From the NCBI RefSeq assembly GCF_003525665.1, contig NZ_DQDX01000180.1, forward strand, positions 5,685-22,414: 16,730 nt of DNA, given 5' to 3'. Each line of letters opens with the position of its first letter. Within the stretch, counting starts at the first letter, position 1. Position numbers and translations under genes: made by a program. This document shows, in pieces, positions 6,399 to 14,094 of this stretch. The notes beneath the pieces were generated by a model. That model saw nothing but the letters and a program-made list of their open reading frames with translations, searched no databases and had not been told where the DNA came from. The DNA is from Flavobacterium sp. Its GTDB lineage: Bacteria > Bacteroidota > Bacteroidia > Flavobacteriales > Flavobacteriaceae.

Positions 6399-6734
6399 CT
6401 ATCTGACTATTAATTTTCTAGTAGCGCTTGCGTCACCTTCTTCAATCTTAATGATATAAACACCAGGATTTAAAGAGGAGATATTTAATTCTCTTGAAGT
6501 TAAAAGCGTTTGTAGTACTTTTTTTCCAAGCACATCAAAGATGGTTACTTGTTTGTCTTCGTTGTTTTTTGTAGTAATGTAAAGTTTTCCTGTAGTTGCA
6601 GGATTAGGGTAAAAATTAAGTCCTTCAATAGTGTTTTCTTGCACTCTTGAAGAGGTCTTTCCATCTTGAGCCACTACAGAAGTAGTAGAAAGAAAGATGA
6701 AAAACAGAATACTATATAGGTAATTTTTTGTCAT
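6399..6734 (-). CDS. Mini T9SS protein: signal peptide plus sorting domain only
   Basis: The protein has 111 residues: a signal peptide at 1-23 (ending STTSVVAQ), a nine-residue polar link and a complete type A sorting domain at 33-111, from ENTIEGLNFYPNP to TRKLIVR. There is no cargo domain. The sorting domain aligns without gaps over 79 positions to that of the neighbouring cargo protein and is about half identical by hand count, so the two share a recent common ancestor. The start at 6734 is fixed by the signal peptide; the longer open frame upstream runs through a promoter and a terminator. It has its own promoter (6754-6783). After removal of the sorting domain almost nothing would remain, so its role is unclear. 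Confidence 0.85.
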   Translation of the reverse strand: MTKNYLYSILFFIFLSTTSVVAQDGKTSSRVQENTIEGLNFYPNPATTGKLYITTKNNEDKQVTIFDVLGKKVLQTLLTSRELNISSLNPGVYIIKIEEGDASATRKLIVR

Positions 6735-6753
6735 GAGTACAATTTGGTTAAAG

Positions 6754-6783
6754 CAAATATATAAATTAGTTTTCAAATACAAT
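6754..6783 (-). promoter_or_regulatory. Promoter of the mini T9SS gene
   Basis: On the minus strand TATATTTG (6761-6754) is an exact TAnnTTTG match. ATTG at 6783-6780 is the -33 candidate, with an 18-bp gap. Predicted start is near 6747, about 13 nt before the ATG at 6734. Confidence 0.6.
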
Positions 6784-6792
6784 GCCAAAAGC

Positions 6793-6822
6793 AAAAAAAA
6801 ATCCCTCGATTTGAGGGATTTT
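6793..6822 (-). terminator. Terminator of the beta-helix lipoprotein gene
   Basis: AAAATCCCTC (6798-6807) pairs with GAGGGATTTT (6813-6822) around a five-base loop. On the minus strand it is followed by a run of Ts (complement of 6793-6800). It lies 22 bp past the stop codon at 6844 and separates the lipoprotein gene from the mini T9SS gene. Confidence 0.85.
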
Positions 6823-6843
6823 AATATTATTTTAAGAATTTTA

Positions 6844-8022
6844 TTATAATCCTGTAGACCATCCAGCAGCCCATGTTGGAGCAGTAGCACCATTTCCTGC
6901 ACCAGTTGCAGTTGTAGTTTCGTCTGCTATTGTTGTAACAGTTGCAGAACCTCCAGCAGTAGTTTTACCTTTAGCTTTGTTTGTTACGTCAGTATATTTA
7001 ACATTAGTAGCTTTTAAAGTTGTTCCAACGAAAGCGATAGTTTCATCGTGCTCAATATCAAATGCATCACCAAATCCTGTTATGTTAACGTTTGTTAAGA
7101 TAGCTTTAGTTCCTCTTCTAAATTTGATTGCATCATTTTCAGCATAAATTGTAGAACTTGCAGTACTTCCAGGTCCAACTAATGTTAAGTTGTTGATTGT
7201 TGGGTTAGAGATTGGAGTGTTAGCAAATCCAAATTCGTAGTTATCAGCTTCAATTCCTCTGTTTCCTTTTCCGAAAGAGATTTTACCGTACCAGTTTGTG
7301 TTTGTACCATTCCATCCTTCAGTCCAGTCAAATTGATCATCTTCGTTTCCAAAAGAAACTAAGTTAGATGTATTTACAGTTCCACCGAAAAATTCAAATC
7401 CGTCATCAGAACCGTGGAAAGCTTGAACATATTCGAAAACAGTTCCAGAACCAACTCCAAATAATGAAGCACCATTAAATTCTTTAGCAGCACTAAAGTT
7501 AGCACCAGTATATTCTAATCTTAAATATCTAATAGAACCAGAATTGTCATTAGCAATTGTACCACCATAAGTTAAATCTGCAACTTCAGATTGTGCAGTA
7601 CTTGTACCACCAGAAACAGTGTTTATTGGAGCTTTACCGCAAATAACTAATCCACCCCAATTTCCTGGAGCAGGCGTAGCAGCACCACTTGTCATAATTA
7701 CAGGATTTGTAGCTGTACCGTTTACAAATATTTTTCCACCTTGAGCAACAGCAATGTATGCAGCAGTTCCACCAGTAGCTTTAATAACAGTTCCAGCAGG
7801 AATAGTTAAAGAAGCACCATCTCTAATTACTAAAGCACCATTTAATTGGTAAACTGTGTTAGCATCAAGTACTACTTCACCGTCATTAATGTTTCCTTTA
7901 AAATCTAAAGGATTAACAACGAATGATGATGTTGGTTTTTTATCGTCATCAGATGAACAAGCAGTAAATAAACTACCTGTAATAGCCAAAAGACCGAATA
8001 ATTTTACAATTGAATTTTTCAT
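6844..8022 (-). CDS. Surface lipoprotein with beta-helix-like repeats
   Basis: This 392-residue lipoprotein has a signal peptide and lipobox LFTAC with the lipid Cys at 22, followed by SSDDDKK. In Flavobacteriaceae, S/D-rich residues after this cysteine are part of a signal for display on the outer face of the outer membrane. The mature part repeats short strand/turn units (GALVIRDGASLTIPAGTVI, GGKIFVNGTATNPVIM, NWGGLVICGKAPIN), which look like a right-handed parallel beta-helix. Acidic aromatic segments FHGSDDGFEFFGG and GNEDDQFDWTEGW could bind metal or glycan, which is inference. Such proteins are sometimes annotated only as hypothetical. It sits downstream of a TonB-dependent receptor and is not a SusD homologue by appearance. 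It is bounded by terminators on both sides. Confidence 0.85.
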   Translation of the reverse strand: MKNSIVKLFGLLAITGSLFTACSSDDDKKPTSSFVVNPLDFKGNINDGEVVLDANTVYQLNGALVIRDGASLTIPAGTVIKATGGTAAYIAVAQGGKIFVNGTATNPVIMTSGAATPAPGNWGGLVICGKAPINTVSGGTSTAQSEVADLTYGGTIANDNSGSIRYLRLEYTGANFSAAKEFNGASLFGVGSGTVFEYVQAFHGSDDGFEFFGGTVNTSNLVSFGNEDDQFDWTEGWNGTNTNWYGKISFGKGNRGIEADNYEFGFANTPISNPTINNLTLVGPGSTASSTIYAENDAIKFRRGTKAILTNVNITGFGDAFDIEHDETIAFVGTTLKATNVKYTDVTNKAKGKTTAGGSATVTTIADETTTATGAGNGATAPTWAAGWSTGL

Positions 8023-8126
8023 TTTTTAAATGTAATTAATAGTTATTTTGTTTATGCAAATTTGAACCTAATATTGTTTAATTGCGTTAAGTGAATGTGA
8101 TTGTTTGATTAACAAAACTCTACCGT

Positions 8127-8146
8127 GATGTTAATTTAATGTTTAC
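8127..8146 (-). promoter_or_regulatory. Candidate PhoB/OmpR-type operator upstream of the lipoprotein gene
   Basis: Read on the minus strand it is GTAAACATTAAATTAACATC. It holds the direct repeat TAAACAT, TAAA, TTAACAT: seven-base half-sites 11 bp apart, matching at 6 of 7 positions. It shares 13 of 20 positions, including AACATTAA, with the element at 11051-11070. It lies 105-124 bp before the lipoprotein ATG. Direct repeats with an 11-bp period are typical of PhoB/OmpR-family sites. Binding by the nearby regulator is inference. Confidence 0.4.
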
Positions 8147-8161
8147 AAATACTTGATGCTC

Positions 8162-8197
8162 TAAAAACAAAAAGAGCAGTGATTAAACTGCTCTTTT
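8162..8197 (-). terminator. Terminator of the TonB-dependent receptor gene
   Basis: AAAAGAGCAGT (8170-8180) pairs with ACTGCTCTTTT (8187-8197) around the loop GATTAA. On the minus strand a T-rich tail (ctctttttgttttta) follows. It is 21 bp past the stop codon at 8219. Confidence 0.88.
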
Positions 8198-8218
8198 GTT
8201 GTATTATGAATTTTTTTA

Positions 8219-10966
8219 TTAAAATTGATAGTTCATACTCATGCTCAAGTTCATTCCTTTTTTGTATGAAAGTACATTAATGTCACCATTATCGTTTTCT
8301 TGAACTCTATCGATAGCAGGATTCAATAAGTTTTTAGCAATTATACCAAAACCTAAATTTTTGTTTAATTTAATTCTAGTGATAAAGTCTAATGATCCGA
8401 AAGCTTTATCAACTTGGTTTCCTCTTCCGTTTGTTCCAATAGAGTATACTCTGTCAGAAAAATGAGTGAATGCTATTGTAGACGTTAAGTTGCTTTCTTT
8501 ATTATTCCATTCTGTCAAGAAAGAGATGTCTGCATTTAATAACAAATCAGATGCTCCAGTTAATTTACTTTCTTCATCAGTAAAATCTACATTATAGTCA
8601 GTTTCTTTAATTACTTTTTCTGAACTTAATTCTTGGTTACTGTACAAATATGAAGCATTCAATCCTGCAGAAAGTTTTTTAGCATTTCCATCTTTAAAGT
8701 TGAAAAGTACTTTTCTATATTCTAATTCTGCTCCTGCAACGTAACCATAATCTCCAGTGTTTATGTAAGAAATGTCGTTTGTAGAAGATACAATTGTTAC
8801 CTCGTTTATTGGGTTTTGAATGTATTTACCAAATCCAGTGATAGATATTAATTCTTCGCTCTTAGGGAACATTTCCCATTTGATATCAACATTGTAATCA
8901 TCTGATTCGTATAAATCTGGATTTCCAATTTTAGTTTCATTTACTTCTTCATAGATGAATAATGCTCTTTCTTTAAATTGAGGCAATGTATATGTTTTAC
9001 TGAATCCGAAACGTAAATTTTGTTTTTCGTTTAATTCATATTTCATTGTTAAACTTGGTAAAAAAGCAATTTTGTCAAGTTCATCATTATCTCCTACTGG
9101 ATCTAAAGAAGTATTCCATTCTACTTTTTGCAATAAATATTCAGCTCTTAAACCAAGTACAGCAGTTAATTTATTGAATTTATATTCTGTGTTTAAATAT
9201 CCACCATTTACAAATAAATCACCATTATAGTATTGCGGTTTCAATGCAATAGGGTTTGAGCCAATTCCTCTAAATGTTGAGATTTCGAAGTATGCATTAT
9301 TTAAGTTTTGTTGATTAAAGAAAGCATCTAAGTTGTCAACATCTACAACTTCATCTAAGAATGGAGAAAGTGGTTTAAAGTTGAATTGAGTTGCTTCAAA
9401 TTCTCTTTTTTTCATTCTTCCAGAATATCCAGCTGTAAATTTACCTTTGTAATCTCCTTCAGCATCTTTACTGAATTTGTAATCAACAGATAAGTTAGCT
9501 GCAATTTCAGTTTCTGTTAACTCTTGAAAGTATCTGTGATTATTTGCTGCCGATTGACCTAGTAAAATATATCCGTAATCGAATTTATTTAATATGTTTT
9601 GAGTTCTATCTGGTTGAGAACCATTAATTGTGTTGTAAGAAACACCCCAATTAAATTTAGAACGCTCAGATAATTTGTGATCACCTAAAAGTTGGTTAAT
9701 CCATAAAGCATTTTTGTCATATTTGTTTCTTCTAACGAATCCATTATTGTCTTCACCACCATCAACAAAATAACCTAAATAATCTTCTTTAGAAAGTGTA
9801 GATGTATTAATGAAAATTGAGTTGAAGTTGATTTTATTATTAGTGTTAATTTTATAACCAACATTTGCCATTGCAGTAACGTTTGTTGAAAAACTCATAG
9901 TTTCGAAATCTTCAAAGTCTTTGTTAGCAACTCCAGCTCCATTTATACTTTTAACGCTTCCATCAGTAATTGAATTGTACTCATTGCTGTAACTTACAGT
10001 TCCAAAAACGCTAAGTTTTCCTGTTGAACCAACATTATAATTATCACCAGCAGAAATTCCGAAAGAACCGGCAACAGGATTTTCGCTTTCTAATTGTAGT
10101 GTGCTAAAGTTGTATTCTGTTACTCCGTTTTTAGGAATTCCAGGATTACTAAATCCGAAACTATTATATCCTTTTTTCAGGTTAAAATTATCTTCTTTGA
10201 TTGCATTTGTGTTAGCTTTTGAACCAAGATCTATTTTTAAAAACCCATTTCCTTTGTAGTCTTTAGAAACGATATCAACATTTCCTCCAGCAAAATCTCC
10301 AAATAATTTACTGCTGTAGATTTTATCAATTGAAACATATTCTACAATATCTGTAGAGAAAATTTCAAGGTTAATGTTTTTCTTTTCTGGATCGTTCGAT
10401 GGAATTGGCAATCCGTTCATTGTTGTAGAGTTGTATCTGTCTCCAAGACCACGAACAAAAATGTTTCCAGAACCTTCTTGTTTAGTAATTCCAGAAGTTT
10501 TGATTACGGCATTGGCAACATCACTAACGCCTTTTCTAGATAATTCTTGTGCTCCAATGCTTTGTTTCATTTCAACAGCATTTTTTTGCTCTGTCAATAA
10601 AGCGCTTTCTTTTTCTTTACTAACGACTTTTTGAATTACTACATCTTGTAGTTGGTATCCACCAGAACCTAATGTTTTGTCAATGATTACAGTCTCTCCA
10701 GCTTTAACTGTTACTGGAACTTCTATGTTTTCATATCCAACAAAGCTAAACTGAACCACGTAGTTTCCTGGTTCGATGCTTAAACTATATTGTCCTTTTT
10801 CATCTGTATTAACACCAATTGTTGTACCTTTAACAACGGCATTTGCATAGGCTAAAGGAGCGTTTTTATCTTCTTTGTCTAAAAGTGTTCCTTTAATAGT
10901 TCCTTTTGTTTGTGCAAGTGCAGTTACACTAAAAAGTAATGTTATTAGAAATAATTTAATTTTCAT
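8219..10966 (-). CDS. TonB-dependent outer membrane receptor with carboxypeptidase-D-like N-terminal domain
   Basis: This 915-residue outer membrane transporter has a signal peptide at 1-19 (ending VTALAQ), a carboxypeptidase-regulatory-like domain at about 22-100 (GTIKGTLLD, GANAVVKGTT-like and YVVQFSFVGYENIEV strands), a TonB-box-like LQDVVI at 106-111, a plug at about 125-240 with VRGLGDRYN at 171-179, and a beta-barrel to the C-terminal NYQF, which ends in the aromatic residue expected of barrel proteins. It should import a substrate using proton motive force through TonB-ExbBD. The N-terminal extension is shared with SusC proteins, but no SusD gene is adjacent. The neighbouring lipoprotein is of a different kind. 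It diverges from a two-component system whose upstream region carries a candidate shared operator. Substrate unknown. Confidence 0.95.
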   Translation of the reverse strand: MKIKLFLITLLFSVTALAQTKGTIKGTLLDKEDKNAPLAYANAVVKGTTIGVNTDEKGQYSLSIEPGNYVVQFSFVGYENIEVPVTVKAGETVIIDKTLGSGGYQLQDVVIQKVVSKEKESALLTEQKNAVEMKQSIGAQELSRKGVSDVANAVIKTSGITKQEGSGNIFVRGLGDRYNSTTMNGLPIPSNDPEKKNINLEIFSTDIVEYVSIDKIYSSKLFGDFAGGNVDIVSKDYKGNGFLKIDLGSKANTNAIKEDNFNLKKGYNSFGFSNPGIPKNGVTEYNFSTLQLESENPVAGSFGISAGDNYNVGSTGKLSVFGTVSYSNEYNSITDGSVKSINGAGVANKDFEDFETMSFSTNVTAMANVGYKINTNNKINFNSIFINTSTLSKEDYLGYFVDGGEDNNGFVRRNKYDKNALWINQLLGDHKLSERSKFNWGVSYNTINGSQPDRTQNILNKFDYGYILLGQSAANNHRYFQELTETEIAANLSVDYKFSKDAEGDYKGKFTAGYSGRMKKREFEATQFNFKPLSPFLDEVVDVDNLDAFFNQQNLNNAYFEISTFRGIGSNPIALKPQYYNGDLFVNGGYLNTEYKFNKLTAVLGLRAEYLLQKVEWNTSLDPVGDNDELDKIAFLPSLTMKYELNEKQNLRFGFSKTYTLPQFKERALFIYEEVNETKIGNPDLYESDDYNVDIKWEMFPKSEELISITGFGKYIQNPINEVTIVSSTNDISYINTGDYGYVAGAELEYRKVLFNFKDGNAKKLSAGLNASYLYSNQELSSEKVIKETDYNVDFTDEESKLTGASDLLLNADISFLTEWNNKESNLTSTIAFTHFSDRVYSIGTNGRGNQVDKAFGSLDFITRIKLNKNLGFGIIAKNLLNPAIDRVQENDNGDINVLSYKKGMNLSMSMNYQF

Positions 10967-10991
10967 CAGTTGTAATTGTTAAATTTTGGTG

Positions 10992-11020
10992 CAAAGAACG
11001 TATTGCTTTGTAAAGTTCAA
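10992..11020 (-). promoter_or_regulatory. Weak candidate promoter of the receptor gene
   Basis: On the minus strand GTTCTTTG (10999-10992) matches six of eight positions (two mismatches) of TAnnTTTG. TTG at 11020-11018 lies 18 bp upstream. Predicted start is near 10986, about 19 nt before the ATG. A weak -7 element would suit a promoter that needs an activator, but this is inference. Confidence 0.3.
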
Positions 11021-11050
11021 GTTACTTGCAATTTATCATTAGGTTTCTTT

Positions 11051-11089
11051 ATTATTACCTTAATGTTACCAGATTAAATTACTGTTAAC
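11051..11089. promoter_or_regulatory. Candidate operator between receptor and two-component genes
   Basis: On the plus strand TATTACC (11053) and TGTTACC (11064) are 11 bp apart, and TGTTAAC follows at 11083. On the minus strand the first two half-sites read GGTAACATTAAGGTAATAAT, which shares 13 of 20 positions with the element at 8127-8146. It lies 85 bp or more before the receptor ATG, and about 36 bp upstream of the regulator's -7 candidate. One site could therefore serve both directions, including autoregulation. Confidence 0.4.
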
Positions 11090-11104
11090 TCATTTCAATG
11101 CATT

Positions 11105-11132
11105 ATTGATATTGTATAAAGTACTATATTTA
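11105..11132 (+). promoter_or_regulatory. Candidate promoter of the response regulator gene
   Basis: ATTG at 11105-11108, a 16-bp gap and TATATTTA (11125-11132), one mismatch from TAnnTTTG. Predicted start is near 11139, about 23 nt before the ATG at 11162. The spacer is slightly short. Confidence 0.4.
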
Positions 11133-11161
11133 CATTCGCAAAACAACCAATTTTTTGCCCT

Positions 11162-11845
11162 ATGAAAAAAAAAGACATAAAGATTCTATTAGTTGATGAT
11201 GAGCAAGATATCCTAGAAATTGTTGGGTACAATCTATCTCAAGAAGGTTTTAAAATTGTAACTGCATCTAACGGAAAAGAAGCGATTGCTGTTGCCAAAA
11301 AAGAACGTCCACAACTAATTATTATGGATGTGATGATGCCAGAAATGGACGGAATGGAAGCCTGCGAAAACATCAGAAAAATTCCAGAATTAAGTAATAC
11401 AATAATCACTTTTTTAACTGCTAGAAGCGAAGACTATTCTCAAGTAGCAGGTTTTGATGTTGGTGCCGATGACTATATCGCAAAACCAATTAAACCAAAA
11501 CTATTAGTTAGTAAAGTAAAAGCATTACTAAGACGTTTAAAAGATGATTCTCCATCTAGTGAAAACTTAAATGTAGGTGGCATCGAAATTAATCGTGAAG
11601 AATATAAAATTGTAATGGATGGAAGAGAAATAGTACTTCCAAGAAAAGAATTTGAATTGTTCTATTTATTAGCTTCTAAACCTGGTAAAGTTTTTAAAAG
11701 AGAAGAAATTCTTGATAAAGTTTGGGGTAACGAAGTAATTGTAGGTGGAAGAACGATTGATGTTCACATTAGAAAACTGCGTGAAAAAATTGGTGAAGAT
11801 TTATTTAAAACCATAAAAGGTGTAGGTTATAAATTTGAAATTTAA
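11162..11845 (+). CDS. PhoB/OmpR-family response regulator
   Basis: The protein has 227 residues: a receiver domain at about 5-122 and a winged-helix DNA-binding domain at about 130-227. The phosphorylation machinery is complete: acidic pair D12/D13, phospho-acceptor D56 in MDVMMPEMDG, T86 and K108 before P109. The output domain ends VGGRTIDVHIRKLREKIG and GVGYKFEI, typical of the OmpR/PhoB winged helix, whose recognition helix reads tandem direct repeats. The nearest well-known type is PhoB, but phosphate control is not shown here. The kinase gene follows 134 bp later on the same strand, with its own -7 element. The divergent neighbour is the TonB-dependent receptor, the most likely regulated gene. 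Confidence 0.95.
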   Translation: MKKKDIKILLVDDEQDILEIVGYNLSQEGFKIVTASNGKEAIAVAKKERPQLIIMDVMMPEMDGMEACENIRKIPELSNTIITFLTARSEDYSQVAGFDVGADDYIAKPIKPKLLVSKVKALLRRLKDDSPSSENLNVGGIEINREEYKIVMDGREIVLPRKEFELFYLLASKPGKVFKREEILDKVWGNEVIVGGRTIDVHIRKLREKIGEDLFKTIKGVGYKFEI

Positions 11846-11917
11846 ATCTTTTTTAGATAGCACGTTTGTGAAAGTAAATTCTATACTTAAAAAATAAATA
11901 GTAAAGTAGCAAAATAG

Positions 11918-11925
11918 TATATTTG
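11918..11925 (+). promoter_or_regulatory. -7 element upstream of the histidine kinase
   Basis: TATATTTG matches TAnnTTTG exactly. No TTG/TTTG stands at the usual -33 distance. If used, transcription starts near 11932, with a leader of about 48 nt that includes the direct repeat at 11946-11973. It implies the kinase can be transcribed apart from the regulator. Confidence 0.45.
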
Positions 11926-11945
11926 TCTTTACAATTTCAACTGCA

Positions 11946-11973
11946 GAATACTGATAACTGAATACTGAGCACT
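11946..11973 (+). repeat. Two 14-bp direct repeats in the kinase leader
   Basis: GAATACTGATAACT and GAATACTGAGCACT are adjacent and match at 12 of 14 positions. They end six bases before the kinase ATG. This kind of GAATACTGA run appears between genes in flavobacteria as I recall, but no function is known to me. Confidence 0.6.
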
Positions 11974-11979
11974 TCATCA

Positions 11980-13023
11980 ATGTCATTAACTTTTAAAAAA
12001 ACATATCGATTTGCAGTAATATCTACTTTTTATATTACTACTTTTTCTACTGGTTTATTGGTAATATTGTCATTGTTATTTTCTCAATTTTCATGGCAAA
12101 TGTGTTTGTCATTTGCGGTTGGAATTGGCGTATTCTCTTTTTTTGTGCTGCAATATAGAGTAGAACATTTTATTTACAGAAGAGTTAAAAAAATATACGA
12201 TGATGTTTCGTTGCTTGATTCTACTACGTTAAGAACGCAATCCATCACGACCGATATGGCAACATTAACTAAAGAAGTTAAAAAGTTTGCCACCGATAAA
12301 AAACTTGAAATCGAGAATTTAAAAGTTCGTGAAGAATACCGCCGAGAATTTATGGGTAACGTTTCGCACGAATTAAAAACACCTTTATTTACCGTTCAAG
12401 GATATCTTTCTACGCTTATTGATAGCGGAATGAAAGACAAAGAGTTGCGCAAAAAATATCTAGAAAGAGCCGAAAAAGGTGTCGAACGATTGATCTACAT
12501 TGTTAATGATTTAGACATGATTTCTAAATTTGAAATGGGTGATTTAAATGTCGAATATTCTGAATTTAATATTGTAGAGTTGGTTCAAAATGTTTTTGAT
12601 TTACTCGAAATGCAGGCCGATAAAAAGAATATTATTCTAATGTTTGATAGAAAATACAACAAGCCAATTAAGGTGTATGCCGATAAAGACAAGATTCAGC
12701 AAGTAGTTACCAACCTAGTTGTAAATTCAATAAAATACGGAAAAGAAAACGGCACAACCGAAGTCACTATTGAAGATTTAGTGAAAAGTAAATTGATTGT
12801 TCGTGTGCGTGATAATGGCGAAGGAATTGCACAAAATTATATTCCGAGGTTGTTTGAACGCTTTTTTAGAGTTGATAAAAGTGGTGCTAGAAGCGAAGGC
12901 GGATCTGGACTTGGATTATCAATTGTGAAACATATTATTGAAGCGCACGACGAGAAAATTTATGTAGAAAGCGAATTCGGAAAAGGCTCTGAATTTTCAT
13001 TCACTCTCGAAAAGGTGAAATAA
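11980..13023 (+). CDS. PhoR-like membrane histidine kinase
   Basis: This 347-residue sensor kinase has two transmembrane segments at about 12-34 and 39-58 with only a few residues between them, so almost nothing is exposed outside the membrane. A charged linker (60-115) leads to the dimerisation domain, with the phospho-accepting H130 in GNVSHELKTPL. The ATPase domain has the N box (N245, N249), DNGEGI at 278-283, the F box FERFF at 292-296 and GGSGLGL at 307-313. All catalytic boxes are intact. It is presumed to phosphorylate D56 of the regulator encoded upstream. The tiny extracytoplasmic loop fits sensing through the membrane or a protein partner, as for PhoR with the Pst system. Its 3' end overlaps the convergent glycosyltransferase gene by 27 bp. 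Confidence 0.95.
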   Translation: MSLTFKKTYRFAVISTFYITTFSTGLLVILSLLFSQFSWQMCLSFAVGIGVFSFFVLQYRVEHFIYRRVKKIYDDVSLLDSTTLRTQSITTDMATLTKEVKKFATDKKLEIENLKVREEYRREFMGNVSHELKTPLFTVQGYLSTLIDSGMKDKELRKKYLERAEKGVERLIYIVNDLDMISKFEMGDLNVEYSEFNIVELVQNVFDLLEMQADKKNIILMFDRKYNKPIKVYADKDKIQQVVTNLVVNSIKYGKENGTTEVTIEDLVKSKLIVRVRDNGEGIAQNYIPRLFERFFRVDKSGARSEGGSGLGLSIVKHIIEAHDEKIYVESEFGKGSEFSFTLEKVK

Positions 13024-14061
13024 TTGTTTCCAGTTTACCTCTTGTTTTATGTTGGGCAATCCTTTGTATAGTTGCACTAAAAGCAGGCCGTCAAGTTTAA
13101 ATTTCTCTTGTCTTGCACTTGGCACTAATCCTTCTTTCTTGTATTTTTTAGCTAAATATTCTTGTTCAAATTGTCCTGGAGTTGGAATGAAAAAGGCTTT
13201 CTTTTGTAGCTTTGCTAAATCCATAACGGTTGTGTAACCCGAACGACATAAAACAATTTCACTTTCGTTAAACGTTTGCTCGAGTTGCTCGGTTTGCATG
13301 AAATTATAAAACGTGATGTTCTTTATTTGCTCGGATTTTTGCTCGGCTTCTACTTTTCCTTTTATAAAAACTACGTTGTCTTTGTAATTTTCTAATTCTG
13401 TAATTAATTTCTCTTCTAAAAATGTACGCTGAGGTTCTGGACCAGAAAGAATCACCATTAATTGGTATTTTACAGGCAATTCCTTTTTTTGTAATCGGCT
13501 TAAAATGCCTATGTAAGTTAACTTTAGTTTGGTGCTTTTTAAATGGCCCAGTTTTCCAGTTAAATTCGGAATTTCATTCACATCTGGAATCCAACATTCG
13601 GTGAATTTTGAAATGAAATGTTGGTGTAATTTACTAGAAATCCAAGTGGTTTTTCCTGATAAAACAGTAAGTTGATGCGTGATAATAACCGATGGTACTT
13701 TTTTACTGTGAACGCCAAGACGGTTGTCTGAAATGATTCCGGCAAGTTGATGTTCTTTGACGATTTTTTTTATTTGTTGCTTTTCTTGTAAAATAGCATA
13801 AATCGTTTTTGGACTATTTTTAATTAATTTCCATTTAAAATTTTCTCCTTTTTTGGCATATTCAATATCGTAAGAAGGTAATTCGATGGTTGTTAAATGC
13901 GGAAATTCTTTTCTTAATAATGCAAGTGCAACGCCATCGGAAGCTATTATTGGATTGAATCCGTTTTTTTCTAATTCTTGAATTATTGGAATACAACGTG
14001 TTGCGTGACCTAAACCCCAATTTAATGGAGCAACGAGGATGTTTTTGGTTTGGTTTTTCAA
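12997..14061 (-). CDS. GT-B fold glycosyltransferase (MurG/UGT-like)
   Basis: The protein has 354 residues. The N-terminal Rossmann half opens NILVAPLNWGLGHATR, the glycine/histidine loop of MurG-like enzymes (residues 7-22). The C-terminal half holds CRSGYTTVMDLAKL at 272-285 and PTPGQFEQEYLA at 293-304, where this fold binds the nucleotide-sugar. It is probably cytoplasmic and transfers a sugar to an unknown acceptor. Specific assignment to MurG is rejected because no cell-wall genes surround it. The start is a TTG at 14061: a stop codon lies two codons upstream, and no Met codon occurs in the first half of the protein. Its last codons overlap the end of the kinase gene on the other strand. 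Confidence 0.88.
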   Translation of the reverse strand: MKNQTKNILVAPLNWGLGHATRCIPIIQELEKNGFNPIIASDGVALALLRKEFPHLTTIELPSYDIEYAKKGENFKWKLIKNSPKTIYAILQEKQQIKKIVKEHQLAGIISDNRLGVHSKKVPSVIITHQLTVLSGKTTWISSKLHQHFISKFTECWIPDVNEIPNLTGKLGHLKSTKLKLTYIGILSRLQKKELPVKYQLMVILSGPEPQRTFLEEKLITELENYKDNVVFIKGKVEAEQKSEQIKNITFYNFMQTEQLEQTFNESEIVLCRSGYTTVMDLAKLQKKAFFIPTPGQFEQEYLAKKYKKEGLVPSARQEKFKLDGLLLVQLYKGLPNIKQEVNWKQLFHLFESE

Positions 14062-14094
14062 AGTTTACAAAAATTCAAAATTGATAATTTAATA

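Noticed and set aside
6735..6902. Long extension of the mini T9SS protein
   Set aside because: It would cross a promoter and the terminator of the upstream gene and would bury the signal peptide internally.
6844..8022. SusD-type nutrient-binding lipoprotein paired with the receptor
   Set aside because: The protein shows strand-turn repeats of a beta-helix rather than the helical repeats of SusD, and lacks SusD-like sequence.
12997..14061. murG
   Set aside because: The N-terminal loop is MurG-like, but the overall sequence and the absence of peptidoglycan genes nearby do not support that specific role.
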